Assembly (NCBI GenBank): GCA_019359435.1
Contig: JAHHHI010000061.1
Coordinates: forward strand, 62,001 to 126,000
DNA: 64,000 bases
Origin: Kaiparowitsia implicata GSE-PSE-MK54-09C
Lineage (GTDB): Bacteria; Cyanobacteriota; Cyanobacteriia; Elainellales; Elainellaceae
Direction: 5' to 3'
How positions within the stretch are numbered: the first letter of the stretch is position 1; each line of letters begins with the position of its first letter. Position numbers and translations under genes: made by a program. Below are positions 44,069 through 52,892 of the stretch, piece by piece. The notes below the pieces were generated by a model. That model was given only the letters and a program-made list of their open reading frames with translations, was not told where the DNA came from and searched no databases.

Positions 44069-45292
44069 ATGTCCACAGATCAAACAGCCTCGAGTGGCAG
44101 CACTATTGCAGGATCGCCCCCGCTTGCCGGACTGCGGGTCCTGGACCTTAGCCAGGTGATGGCCGGCCCGTTCTGCTGTATGTTGCTCGGGGACATGGGC
44201 GCCGATGTCATCAAGGTCGAGCCACCTGGCGTGGGCGATCAGACCCGCAAGTCGATGGGCTTCCGGATGAAGGGGGAAGATAGTCCGGGCTTCCTCGCGC
44301 TCAACCGCAACAAACGCAGCATCGTGCTCGATCTTAAAAGTCCGCAGGGCCGGCAGACGCTGCACCAGCTTGTCAAGACAGCCGACATCCTGGTCGAAAA
44401 CAGCCGTCCGGGCGTGACCAAACGGCTCGGCTCGGACTATGAGACCCTGTCGCGCATCAACCCCCGGCTCATCTATGCCAGTATCTCAGGCTTCGGGCAG
44501 ACGGGACCCTGGTCGCAGCGCCCCGGTTTCGACCTCATCGCCCAGGCGATGGGCGGGATCATCAGCGCTACCGGCATTCCGGGTGCCGAGCCGGTCAAGT
44601 CGGGCATTCCTGTCGGTGACCTTGGCGCCGGCATGTTCGCCTGCTACGGCATCCTGTCCGCCGTGATCGGCCGGCAGACCACCGGTCGTGGACAATATAT
44701 CGACACGTCCCTTCTCGATGCTGCCTTGGCGCTCTCGGTCTGGGAAAGCACCGAATACTGGGCCACGGGCAAATCACCGGGTCCGCTGGGCACCGCCAAC
44801 CGGATGAGTGCCCCCTATCAGGCCTTTGCCGGCTCCACCGGCATGTTCGTGGTCGGCGCCGCCAACCAGAAGCTCTGGCTGATCTTCTGTGACACCATCG
44901 GACGGCCAGAACTCAAGGACGACCCGCGCTACGCCAACAATATCGACCGTGTGCAGCGCCGCGGCGAGCTTGCGGCCGAACTGCAGCCCACCTTTCATAG
45001 CCGCCCGGCCGAGGAGTGGGTCGAGTTGTTCCTGGCAGCCGGCGTCCCGGCCGGTCCGATCAACGATTATAGTGTCGCCCTCGACAACGAGCATGTGCGT
45101 CACCGCAAGGCTGTGATCGACATCGACCACCCGGTCGAAGGCAGCTTCAAGGCGCTCGGCTTTCCCGCCAAGCTGTCGAGCACTCCGGCCAGCGTGCGGC
45201 GGCACCCGCCTCTGCTGGGCGAGCATACCGGTGAGATCATGGCCGAACTCGCGTTGCTCGACGGATCGAACACGGGCACCGTCCCCGCATGA
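44069..45292 (+). CDS. Family III CoA-transferase (CaiB/BaiF), single domain
   Basis: 407 aa from the ATG at 44069 behind GAGGAGGAACA; earlier in-frame codons overlap the operator region. Conserved parts are LRVLDLSQVMAGPFC, GADVIKVEPPG, the region with the catalytic aspartate (GIPVGDLGAGMFACYG) and TTGRGQYIDTSLLD. It forms the CoA thioester of a carboxylic acid by exchange with another acyl-CoA. It overlaps the enoyl-CoA hydratase gene by 4 bases, so the two act in sequence. Not closely similar to the two-domain enzyme at 27-29 kb. Confidence 0.9.
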   Translation: MSTDQTASSGSTIAGSPPLAGLRVLDLSQVMAGPFCCMLLGDMGADVIKVEPPGVGDQTRKSMGFRMKGEDSPGFLALNRNKRSIVLDLKSPQGRQTLHQLVKTADILVENSRPGVTKRLGSDYETLSRINPRLIYASISGFGQTGPWSQRPGFDLIAQAMGGIISATGIPGAEPVKSGIPVGDLGAGMFACYGILSAVIGRQTTGRGQYIDTSLLDAALALSVWESTEYWATGKSPGPLGTANRMSAPYQAFAGSTGMFVVGAANQKLWLIFCDTIGRPELKDDPRYANNIDRVQRRGELAAELQPTFHSRPAEEWVELFLAAGVPAGPINDYSVALDNEHVRHRKAVIDIDHPVEGSFKALGFPAKLSSTPASVRRHPPLLGEHTGEIMAELALLDGSNTGTVPA

Positions 45293-46077
45293 CGACGCCA
45301 ACCAGTGACGGGCAAGTCCAGCTGGAACGTGATGGCGCGGTGGCGCACATCACCTTCGACCGGCCGTCGGCCCACAATGCCTTCACGTGGACCATGTATG
45401 AGCAGCTCGATGCCATCCTTGCCCAGCTCAGTTCGGACCCGTCGCTGCGGGCCGTGACGCTGCGCGGCGCGGGCGGCAAGGCCTTCGTCGCCGGCTCCGA
45501 CATATCCCAGTTCAAGACCTTTCAGGGCGGCGCGGACGGCATTTCCTACGAAGCGAAGATGAACCGTTACTTCGAGCGGCTGCTGGCCGTGCCGGTGCCG
45601 ACGGTCGCCATCATTGACGGCTGGGCCGTGGGCGGCGGCCTCAACATCGCCGCCTGCTGCGATATTCGCATCGCCAGCCGCCGCGCCAAGTTCGGCAGCC
45701 CTATCGCGCGCACCATCGGCAACTGCGTTTCGATGCAGACCTATGCCCGCGTGCTGGGCGGATTCGGAGAGGCGCGGACTAAACGCATGCTGCTGCTGGC
45801 CGAGTTCATCGAGGCCGAGGAAGCCATGACGGCCGGATTTCTGGCGCGCCTGGCCGAACCCGAGACGATCGATCAGGTGGCGGACGAGGTGGTCGCGCGT
45901 CTGCTCGAAAACGCCCCGATTACGCTGCGGGTCAGCAAGGCAGCACTCGGCCGCATCATGGCGCGCGATCTCGATCCGGCCGACGATCTCATCGGCCTGA
46001 CCTATGGCAGCGAGGATTTCCGCCGCGGGGTCGACGCCTTCGTCAACAAGACCAAGCCGGAATGGCTGGGCCGCTGA
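45289..46077 (+). CDS. Enoyl-CoA hydratase/isomerase family protein
   Basis: 262 aa crotonase fold. The first oxyanion-hole segment is KAFVAGSDISQFKTF; the second is GWAVGGGLNIAACCDIRIAS. The usual catalytic glutamate positions read RTIGNCVSMQTY, where Glu is not obvious, so the reaction may be isomerisation, hydrolysis or cleavage rather than hydration. Translationally coupled to the CoA-transferase (ATGA overlap) and 19 bp ahead of the glycosidase gene. Confidence 0.85.
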   Translation: MTTPTSDGQVQLERDGAVAHITFDRPSAHNAFTWTMYEQLDAILAQLSSDPSLRAVTLRGAGGKAFVAGSDISQFKTFQGGADGISYEAKMNRYFERLLAVPVPTVAIIDGWAVGGGLNIAACCDIRIASRRAKFGSPIARTIGNCVSMQTYARVLGGFGEARTKRMLLLAEFIEAEEAMTAGFLARLAEPETIDQVADEVVARLLENAPITLRVSKAALGRIMARDLDPADDLIGLTYGSEDFRRGVDAFVNKTKPEWLGR

Positions 46078-46096
46078 GCCCAATGGGAGGACCATC

Positions 46097-47854
46097 GTGA
46101 CCAATTCGCAAGGCTCTGTGCGCGTCTGGAGCAAGCTCGACCTCACCTTCACCGCAGCGGCTAGTTTCGACAATGCCTATGCCGACGCGCTGGTCTGGGT
46201 CGATCTGGAAGGTCCAGGCTTTTCCCGACGCGTCTACGGATTCTGGAACGGTGACAGTGAATTCGTGGTGCGGATACTGGCGACGGCGCCCGGCGAGTGG
46301 CGCTGGACCAGCGGCAGCACGCCCGAGGATACCGGCCTGTCAGGCCGGTCCGGTCGCTTCATGGCAGAGGCCTGGAGCGCCGCCGAACTCGGGGCCAATC
46401 CTAACCGCCGTGGCATGATTGGTGCAACGCCGGATGGTCGTGGCTTACAATATGCCGATGGCAGGCCCTATTTCCTTCTGGGTGACACCTGGTGGTCCCT
46501 GCCCAGCTTCCGCTTTCCGCTCGGCGACGGCCCGGGGTCGACCGGGCCGCTCGGACCGGATGCCACGCTCAACGACTATGTCGCGGTGCGAAAGAGCCAG
46601 GGCTATAACTGCGTCGGCCTCATCGCGGCACAGCCGGCCTGGGCTAATGACGGGCATCCCAACAGCCTGCAGATGCCGGACGGTACCTGGGTGCGGGCAG
46701 CCTGGAAGCAGCCCGGCACCGACTCAGGCAAGGATATGCACAATGAAGGGGGGCGCCCGTTTCAATTCCCGGGCAAAGTGCCTGGATTTGAAGACGTCTT
46801 CCCCGATATGGACCGTATCAACCCTGACTACTTCAAGGTGCTCGATCGCAAGATCGACTATCTCAACGAGCAGGGCATCGTGCCCTTTATCGAGATTTCG
46901 CGGCGCGATGCGGGCCAGTGCTGGCAGAGATATCATGACTGGCCGGAATCTTATGCGCGCTATATGCAGTATATGGTGGCCCGCTATGGCGCCAACATCA
47001 CCCTGCTCAGCCCCATCCACTACGACTATTTCGAGCAGACCATTCCAGCTGAGGATTACAACGTCCCGATCAACCTGGCCATCGAGCGGTATGGCAAGCC
47101 GCCTTTCGGCACCATGCTCACCGCCAATCCCAACCCGTCGACGCTGGTCAATTTCGGCCCGAACAGCTGGGTCGACCTGCACCAGTCCGGCAATGTGCGC
47201 GAGCATTATACCTACTGGTACCTGACGGAAATTTTCCACGCCGAGCGCAAGCCCGCCATCAATGGCGAACCCTATTATGCCGGATTGCATCAGCTCGGAA
47301 CGCCCTATCCGCTGCGGGTCCCACCGGACAGCGAGGATGACCAGATTTATGTCCGCTCCGGGCTCTACGGCAGCTTCCTGTCAGGAGGCCTGGCCGGGTT
47401 CATCTACGGTGCCGAGGGCATCTGGCAGGCCGATGTGGAGCCGGAATCACTCCATAAGATGTGGGACAGTTTTGGCTGGGATTCGGGCAGGCAGGTCCAG
47501 CATGTGAAGACCTTTGCCACGGTGCTGGGCCAGCGCTACCTCGAGCTGGTGCCCGATGCCGAGCTCGTGGTGCCCAACAAGACCGGGCCGGGCTTTTCCT
47601 ACAAGGGCTGGAGCTATTGCGCCCGCACCGAGGACCGTTCCTGGTTCATGCTGTATTTCGAAGCCGACGCGCCGCTCGAAGCCAGCCTGCGCGGCGTGGC
47701 GGCCGGTGCCCGCTACCGCCCGCGCTACTTTGATCCCCGCATGGGCGTCTGGGGCGAGCCAGGCGAGATCGTGACCGTGGCGCGCAGCTCGGTGCTGCGC
47801 CTGCCGCCCCGACCCGATAGCCAGGATTGGGGCATGATGCTCGAGCGCGTCTGA
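46097..47854 (+). CDS. DUF5060/DUF4038 glycoside hydrolase-like protein, cytoplasmic
   Basis: 585 aa from the GTG at 46097 behind GGGAGG; upstream in-frame codons lie within the hydratase gene. Residues about 5-85 are a DUF5060 beta domain (VWVDLEGPGFSRRVYGFWNG, APGEWRWTSGS). Residues about 110-450 are a DUF4038 TIM barrel (YFLLGDTWWSLPS, YLNEQGIVPFIEIS), related to GH140 apiosidases. Glu391 in INGEPYY is the likely catalytic acid; the usual W-x-L-G-N/G-E segment is replaced by LLSPIHYDYFEQ, with an Asp as candidate partner. A C-terminal beta domain ends at 585. No signal peptide, so it must act on an imported glycoside, probably brought in by the CUT1 transporter under the same GntR motif. 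Confidence 0.8.
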   Translation: MTNSQGSVRVWSKLDLTFTAAASFDNAYADALVWVDLEGPGFSRRVYGFWNGDSEFVVRILATAPGEWRWTSGSTPEDTGLSGRSGRFMAEAWSAAELGANPNRRGMIGATPDGRGLQYADGRPYFLLGDTWWSLPSFRFPLGDGPGSTGPLGPDATLNDYVAVRKSQGYNCVGLIAAQPAWANDGHPNSLQMPDGTWVRAAWKQPGTDSGKDMHNEGGRPFQFPGKVPGFEDVFPDMDRINPDYFKVLDRKIDYLNEQGIVPFIEISRRDAGQCWQRYHDWPESYARYMQYMVARYGANITLLSPIHYDYFEQTIPAEDYNVPINLAIERYGKPPFGTMLTANPNPSTLVNFGPNSWVDLHQSGNVREHYTYWYLTEIFHAERKPAINGEPYYAGLHQLGTPYPLRVPPDSEDDQIYVRSGLYGSFLSGGLAGFIYGAEGIWQADVEPESLHKMWDSFGWDSGRQVQHVKTFATVLGQRYLELVPDAELVVPNKTGPGFSYKGWSYCARTEDRSWFMLYFEADAPLEASLRGVAAGARYRPRYFDPRMGVWGEPGEIVTVARSSVLRLPPRPDSQDWGMMLERV

Positions 47855-47926
47855 CCGCTACCCGTTTCCTCCCAGGGAAGGGCGTCGAACCTTCGTGTTC
47901 GGCGCCCATTTATTGAGGCACGGCAG

Positions 47927-47952
47927 AAAAAAGAGGCGCCCGGAGGCGCCTC
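47927..47952 (-). terminator. Rho-independent terminator of the RraA/RpiB operon
   Basis: Perfect 8-bp stem GAGGCGCC / GGCGCCTC with a 4-nt loop, followed on the minus strand by six T residues. It lies 22 bp after the RraA-like copy 3 stop; the hairpin may also slow rightward transcription from the glycosidase operon. Confidence 0.85.
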
Positions 47953-47974
47953 ATGAGTGTTCGGCGTTGGGAGC

Positions 47975-48751
47975 CTACTTCTTGCCGAGACGCTTCATGA
48001 AGTCGTCCCGATTCTTCTTGTAAGGATGCGGCGGCATGTCGGGGAACATCGACTGCGTCGACTCGTCGGGCGCGATGCCGAGCGCTTCGAACAGCATGCT
48101 GCGGTCGTAGCGGTCGTTCTCGGCTTCCTGCTTGGCGTAGTGGAGCACGTCGTCGATCACATCCTGCGGCACGACGATCGCGCCGTCGCCATCGGCCACC
48201 ACCAGGTCGCCCGGACGCGCCGTTGCGCCGCCGATTTCAACGATGGAGTTGGGCTCGCCGAACTCGACGCGGCCCTGATACATCGGCTGGACCACCCAGC
48301 GGTGCCAGCATGGCATGGCCTTCTGGTAAAGCTGCTCGTCGGTGTCGCGGGCCCCGCCATTGGTCAGCACGCCCTTGACGCCCCGCGCCGCCCAGACCAT
48401 CGAATCCATCGAGCCGATGGCCGGGGTCTTCTGCCCCATCGTGTCGATGACGAGGAAGTCGCCCTCCCCGACCTGCTCGCGGAAATCACCCATGTCCCAG
48501 AGCTGGCGGTACCAGTATTCATAGGCCCACTTGGTGTAGTCCTCGGGCGACAGCTCGGGCACACGCGTCTGCGTGGGGATATGGCGGTAGGTCTGGGCAA
48601 AGCCGGCCGCCTTGGTGCGATAGAGCGGGCGGATCTCCGGATCGACTGTGCCGACATAATGCAGCCCCACCCAGTCCATGCCATCGCGGATATCGGTCAC
48701 CCTGAGCTTGGCCACCGTCTCGAGTATCTGCTTGCGTTTGTTCGTGTCCAT
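47975..48751 (-). CDS. RraA-like protein, putative aldolase or decarboxylase (copy 3)
   Basis: 258 aa with a strong ribosome site (GGGAGG). The core motif region is GSMDSMVWAARGVKGVLTNG then GARDTDEQ, again keeping Arg-Asp; the second motif is RPGDLVVADGDGAIVVPQ. It carries a distinctive tyrosine/tryptophan-rich insert near residue 75 (KWAYEYWYRQLWDMGDF) and a longer C-terminal tail. Paired with the RpiB-like gene 18 bp upstream and ended by a strong terminator. Divergence from copies 1 and 2 suggests a different substrate rather than recent duplication. Confidence 0.8.
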   Translation of the reverse strand: MDTNKRKQILETVAKLRVTDIRDGMDWVGLHYVGTVDPEIRPLYRTKAAGFAQTYRHIPTQTRVPELSPEDYTKWAYEYWYRQLWDMGDFREQVGEGDFLVIDTMGQKTPAIGSMDSMVWAARGVKGVLTNGGARDTDEQLYQKAMPCWHRWVVQPMYQGRVEFGEPNSIVEIGGATARPGDLVVADGDGAIVVPQDVIDDVLHYAKQEAENDRYDRSMLFEALGIAPDESTQSMFPDMPPHPYKKNRDDFMKRLGKK

Positions 48752-48769
48752 GCGGGACCTCCCTCTTTG

Positions 48770-49276
48770 TTAGCTGTTCTGAGATGTGCGCGCGCGATCC
48801 ATTTCCGCCAGCTTTTCGACGCGCCGGCGGAACTGTGGTTCGGTGCTGAACTGGGCGGCCAGGAAGGCGCGCGTGACGTCCGCCGCGATCTGGGGGCCGA
48901 CGATCCAGGCGCCGATGCACAGCACGTTGACATCGTCATGCTCGACGCATTGGCGGGCCACATAGGTATCGTGGGCCACGGCGGCGCGAATGCCGGCAAT
49001 CTTGTTGGCGGCAATGCAGGCCCCTGCCCCGGTGCCGCACACCAGCACCACCCGCTCGACCTTCCCGGTCAGGATCAGGTCGATCGCCGCCCGGGTTACG
49101 TCGGGAAAATCCACCGGCTCCTCTGAGGTGGCGCCCAGGGCGATGACCTCGTCGCAATGCTGGGCCAGCAGGTCCCGGACAAATCCCTTCATGGGAAAGC
49201 CGGCATGGTCGCTGGCAAGGCCGATGGCCTTGCGGCGCGGAATCTCGAGCCCTTTTGCGGCAAGCGTTTCGGCCAT
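48770..49276 (-). CDS. RpiB/LacA/LacB family sugar-phosphate isomerase
   Basis: 168 aa, normal length. Conserved parts are IGLASDHAGFPMKGFVRDLL, VDFPDVTRAAIDLI, the catalytic-cysteine motif VCGTGAGACIAANKIAGIRA and HDDVNVLCIGAWIV. Members isomerise ribose 5-phosphate, allose 6-phosphate, galactose 6-phosphate or, in other operons, tetrose phosphates such as erythrulose 4-phosphate. CGTGAG replaces the common CGTGIG. Start follows GGAGG. Divergent from a FadR-type GntR gene with a palindrome between. Confidence 0.87.
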   Translation of the reverse strand: MAETLAAKGLEIPRRKAIGLASDHAGFPMKGFVRDLLAQHCDEVIALGATSEEPVDFPDVTRAAIDLILTGKVERVVLVCGTGAGACIAANKIAGIRAAVAHDTYVARQCVEHDDVNVLCIGAWIVGPQIAADVTRAFLAAQFSTEPQFRRRVEKLAEMDRARTSQNS

Positions 49277-49308
49277 GGTATCCTCCTGTTTGCCGTTGAG
49301 TTCTTACC

Positions 49309-49321
49309 GTGGTAATACCAC
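49309..49321. promoter_or_regulatory. FadR-type GntR operator in the rpiB-like / gntR divergent region
   Basis: GTGGTA-A-TACCAC, a perfect palindrome containing the TGGTnnnACCA pattern typical of FadR-subfamily regulators, 33 bp upstream of the RpiB-like start. Confidence 0.7.
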
Positions 49322-49413
49322 TTTGACAAGAGCGTCTCGGCGTCTTCGTGATCGCCGCCTTGACAGCGTCGCGGCAGGCGGGCCACTTCGAGGGGCGTAT
49401 TTGTGAGGCAGAC

Positions 49414-50166
49414 ATGGATTCAGGGCTGACACGCGACGGCGATCCCGAGGCGAAAGGCTATGACAAGGTCTTCGCCTTCGTGCGCGAGCAGCTGCTCGCC
49501 GGCCAGATAAAGGCGGGCGACCGGCTGCTGCCGGAGCGGGAACTGGCCACCCGGCTCGGGGTCAGCCGCCCAGTTATTCGCGAAGTCCTGCGGGCGCTGG
49601 CCGCCATCGGCGTCATCGAGATCCGCCACGGCTATGGCAGCGTGGTCCGCCGGCCCGACTTTGCCCAGCTGGGCGACCTTTTCACCATGATGTTCGCCCA
49701 GCAGGCCGAAGTGGTCGAGGATGTCATGGAGGCGCGCATCGCCATCGAGCGGCAGGCCATTCGCCTCGCCTGCTCGCGGGCGACCTCGGGTGATCTGGCG
49801 ACCTTGCAGCAGGCGCTGCACCGCGTCGAGGAAACCGTCGACGATCCCCTGGCCGGCGGCGAGGCGGACTTCGCCTTCCACGCCGCCCTGATCGCAACGG
49901 CGCATTCACCCACGCTGGCCAGCCTGCATGCCGCCATCGCGGTGCTGCTCAAGCGCTCGCATTTCGAGCGGCGGGAGCGGATAACCAGCCTGCCAGGCAT
50001 CGAAACCTATCTGGTCGAACACCACCGCGACCTCCTGGCCGCAGTGGTGGCGCGCGATGCCGATGCGGCAGACCGGCTGCTGGTGCAGCATTTCCAGATC
50101 GGCTCGGAATATCAGCGGCGCGCCGCGGCAGAGGGCCAGCGCCCCCCGCAGACGCCTACCAGCTGA
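49414..50166 (+). CDS. GntR-family regulator, FadR type with FCD domain
   Basis: 250 aa from the ATG at 49414 (GTGAGG upstream); the frame is open from 49348. HTH: VFAFVREQLLAGQIKAGDRL, LPERELATRLGVSRPVIREVL. Arg-rich wing IEIRHGYGSVV, then FCD helices (EDVMEARIAIERQAIRLACS, EADFAFHAALIATAHSPTL, VEHHRDLLAAVVARD with metal-type histidines). Most likely regulates the divergent RpiB-like/RraA-like operon through the 49309-49321 site. Its 3' end overlaps the convergent aldehyde dehydrogenase gene by 11 bases. Confidence 0.88.
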   Translation: MDSGLTRDGDPEAKGYDKVFAFVREQLLAGQIKAGDRLLPERELATRLGVSRPVIREVLRALAAIGVIEIRHGYGSVVRRPDFAQLGDLFTMMFAQQAEVVEDVMEARIAIERQAIRLACSRATSGDLATLQQALHRVEETVDDPLAGGEADFAFHAALIATAHSPTLASLHAAIAVLLKRSHFERRERITSLPGIETYLVEHHRDLLAAVVARDADAADRLLVQHFQIGSEYQRRAAAEGQRPPQTPTS

Positions 50167-51634
50167 CCGCGATATATTTGGTCTCGCAGAATTCGAGGAT
50201 CCCGTGATGGGCCCCTTCGCGGCCCAGGCCGCTCTGCTTGGTCCCGCCGAATGGCGCCGCCGGATCCGACGCCAGGCCGCGATTGAGGCCCACCATGCCG
50301 CATTCGAGCTTTTCCGAAACCCGCAGCCCGCGGGCCAAGTCGCCGGTGAACACATAGGCGATCAGGCCATATTCGGTGTCGTTGCCCAGGCGGATCGCTT
50401 CTTCCTCGGTCTTGAAGGTGGCAATCGGCGCGACCGGTCCGAAAATCTCGTCCCGCACCAATCTGGCGTCGCTCGACACGCCGGTCAGCACGGTGGGCGG
50501 CAGGTAGTAGCCCTCCCCCGTGCCCGGCTTGCCACCGGTCAGCACCGTGGCGCCACCGGCCACGGCCTCGTCGATCCACGCGGCGATGCGGGTCACCGCA
50601 TCAGCATTGATCAATGGTCCGCATTGAGTGGCGGCGTCATAGCCCGGCCCGACCTTGAGCGCCTGCATGCGATCGGCCAAACTCTTGGCAAAGGCCTCGG
50701 CAATGCCCTCCTGCACATAGAAGCGGTTGGCCGCAGTGCAAGCCTCGCCGCCATTACGCATCTTGGCCAGCATGGCGCCATCGAGCGCGGTATCGAGGTC
50801 GGCATCGTCAAAGACGATGACGGGCGCATTGCCGCCCAGTTCCATCGAGCAGGAGATCACCGTATCGGAGGCCTCGCGCAACAGCCGGCGTCCCACCTCG
50901 GTCGAGCCGGTGAAGGACAGCTTGCGCACGCGCGGATCGTGCAGCATGGCGCTCACCGTCGCGCCGGCCTTAGCAGTGGTGATGACGTTGACCACCCCAT
51001 CGGGCACCCCGGCCTCCTGGTAGATCTGGGCCAGCGCAAAGGCGGTCAGCGGCGTCTCGGTGGCGGGCTTGAGCACGCAGGTGCAGCCGGCCGCCAGGGC
51101 CGGCGCGATCTTGCGCGTCGCCATCGCCGCGGGGAAATTCCACGGCGTGACCAGCACGGCAACCCCGATGGGCTGATGCTGCACCAAAATGCGATTGGCG
51201 CCGCTCGGGGCGATGGACAGATCGCCGTTGAGGCGAACCGCTTCCTCCGAGAACCAGCGGAAAAACTCGGCCGCATAGGCGACCTCACCCTGCGCGTCGC
51301 TCAGGGCCTTGCCGTTTTCCAGCGAGATCAGTTCGGCCAGCATCTGCTTGCGCTCGATCATCAATTCGAAACACCGGCGCAGTATTTCGCTGCGGCGGCG
51401 TGGCGCGGTGGCGGCCCATGCGGGCAAGGCGTCATAGGCCGCGCCGACTGCCACAAGGGCGTCCTCGACGCTGGCATTGGCGACCTGCGCGATCTGGCGT
51501 CCCGTTGAAGGATCGACCACGCCGATGCGGTCGCCGCCATCGCCAGCCTGCCATTGTCCAGCGATGAACAGGTTGGTCGGGATCTGCGCCGGATCGAAGC
51601 TGAGCTGGGCGGGGAATTTTGCCTGGAAGGTCAT
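50156..51634 (-). CDS. NAD(P)-dependent aldehyde dehydrogenase, succinate-semialdehyde type
   Basis: 492 aa. Conserved parts are VTPWNFPAAMATRKIAPALA, FTGSTEVGRRLL, the general base region SMELGGNAPVIVFDDADLD and the catalytic cysteine in RNGGEACTAANRF. Overall features match GabD-type enzymes (succinate semialdehyde or glutarate semialdehyde to the acid). Third gene of an operon behind an Ldh2-type dehydrogenase and an iron alcohol dehydrogenase, which could supply the aldehyde. Confidence 0.88.
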   Translation of the reverse strand: MTFQAKFPAQLSFDPAQIPTNLFIAGQWQAGDGGDRIGVVDPSTGRQIAQVANASVEDALVAVGAAYDALPAWAATAPRRRSEILRRCFELMIERKQMLAELISLENGKALSDAQGEVAYAAEFFRWFSEEAVRLNGDLSIAPSGANRILVQHQPIGVAVLVTPWNFPAAMATRKIAPALAAGCTCVLKPATETPLTAFALAQIYQEAGVPDGVVNVITTAKAGATVSAMLHDPRVRKLSFTGSTEVGRRLLREASDTVISCSMELGGNAPVIVFDDADLDTALDGAMLAKMRNGGEACTAANRFYVQEGIAEAFAKSLADRMQALKVGPGYDAATQCGPLINADAVTRIAAWIDEAVAGGATVLTGGKPGTGEGYYLPPTVLTGVSSDARLVRDEIFGPVAPIATFKTEEEAIRLGNDTEYGLIAYVFTGDLARGLRVSEKLECGMVGLNRGLASDPAAPFGGTKQSGLGREGAHHGILEFCETKYIAVSW

Positions 51635-51646
51635 CTTGGTAGGCTC

Positions 51647-52888
51647 CTAATGCGAATTGGAATGGCGCAGCATGGCGCGGTCGCCAAGGTAGGCGGCGGT
51701 CACCAGCAGTCCCATGGAGTCCCGGTCCAGGGGGCGCGGATTGTTCTTGACCAGACGCGTTGCGGCCAGCGCCTGCTCGGCGGTCCAGTCGAGCTTGTCC
51801 TCGCGCATGCCGAGCGTCTTGATGTCGGGCGGGATACCGATTTCGGCAAACAGGGCCGCCACGCCATCGATGGCGGCCGCGGCCTGTCCTTCAACTGAAC
51901 GATCGCTCACGTGCAGGCCTAGGGCGAGCGCGATCACCGCCATGTCATGCGTTGCCATCGGCAGGTTGAACTCCATCACATAGGGCATCATCGCCGCGAC
52001 GCCCAACCCGTGTGCGGTGTGGGTAAGCGCGCCGATCGGATACTGCACGGCATGGGCTGCCGCCGTGCCGGCCGTGCCGAAGGCCAAGCCGGCCAGACTG
52101 GCGCCCAGCATCATGTCGACCCGCGCCTCCCGATCGGAACCGTCATGCACCGCGCGGGCCAGGCTGCGCCCGATCAGCCGGATGGCTTCCAGCGCATAGA
52201 GGTCGCTCAGAGCATTCTTGCCCAGGAACACATGCTCGTGCACCAGTTTGCCGCCGGGCGCGCGGCGCGCCGTGGTGAAGGCCTCGATGGCATGGGTCAG
52301 CGCGTCGGCCCCCGACACCGCGGTCAGCCCCGGCGGGCAGCCATAGGTTAGTTCGGGGTCGCAGATGGCGGTGTGCGGGATCAGGTACGGGCTGGCGATC
52401 CCCACCTTGACCGCCCTGCCCTTGTCGGACACGACGGCCACCGGCGTCACTTCCGAACCGGTGCCCGCCGTGGTGGGCACGCAGATCAGCGGCAGCACCG
52501 GGCCGGGAACCTTGAACTCCCCGTAATAGTCGACGATGTCGCCGCCATGCGCGAGCAGTATGGCCATGATCTTGGCGGCGTCCATGCAGCTGCCGCCGCC
52601 GATGCCAACGATCAGGTCGGCCCCAAAGTCCCGGCCCTGGGTCACGCCATCGGCGATGCACTCGGCCGGCAGTTCGGGCAAGGTCCCGCGGAAGACCGAC
52701 ACGGCCAGGCCAGCCGCCTCGAGCTGGTCGTGCAGTTCGGCAAACACCGGCTCGCCGGCCATCCGCTCGTCGGTGACGAACAGCGCCCGCTTGCCGAGTG
52801 CCGCCGCATAGTCGGGCAGCGCCGCTCTTTGCCCGGCCCCGAACACCAGGTTGCGCGGTGCCCTGACCGCGCCGAACTCGATGGCCAT
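51647..52888 (-). CDS. Iron-containing alcohol dehydrogenase
   Basis: 413 aa from the ATG at 52888; upstream in-frame codons belong to the overlapping neighbour. NAD loop GIGGGSCMDAAKIMA, then PTTAGTGSEVTPVAVV; metal ligands in DALTHAIEAF and HTAHGLGVAAMMP, with an Asp in the ICDPELT segment. Comparable enzymes oxidise 4-hydroxybutyrate, lactaldehyde or 1,2-diols, or act as hydroxyacid-oxoacid transhydrogenase. 12 bp ahead of the aldehyde dehydrogenase gene. Confidence 0.88.
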   Translation of the reverse strand: MAIEFGAVRAPRNLVFGAGQRAALPDYAAALGKRALFVTDERMAGEPVFAELHDQLEAAGLAVSVFRGTLPELPAECIADGVTQGRDFGADLIVGIGGGSCMDAAKIMAILLAHGGDIVDYYGEFKVPGPVLPLICVPTTAGTGSEVTPVAVVSDKGRAVKVGIASPYLIPHTAICDPELTYGCPPGLTAVSGADALTHAIEAFTTARRAPGGKLVHEHVFLGKNALSDLYALEAIRLIGRSLARAVHDGSDREARVDMMLGASLAGLAFGTAGTAAAHAVQYPIGALTHTAHGLGVAAMMPYVMEFNLPMATHDMAVIALALGLHVSDRSVEGQAAAAIDGVAALFAEIGIPPDIKTLGMREDKLDWTAEQALAATRLVKNNPRPLDRDSMGLLVTAAYLGDRAMLRHSNSH

Positions 52889-52892
52889 GTCG

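Noticed and set aside
47957-49126. 389-codon plus-strand frame
   Set aside because: Antisense to the RraA-like and RpiB-like genes, which have clear motifs and ribosome sites.
50057-51508. 483-codon plus-strand frame
   Set aside because: Antisense shadow of the aldehyde dehydrogenase gene.
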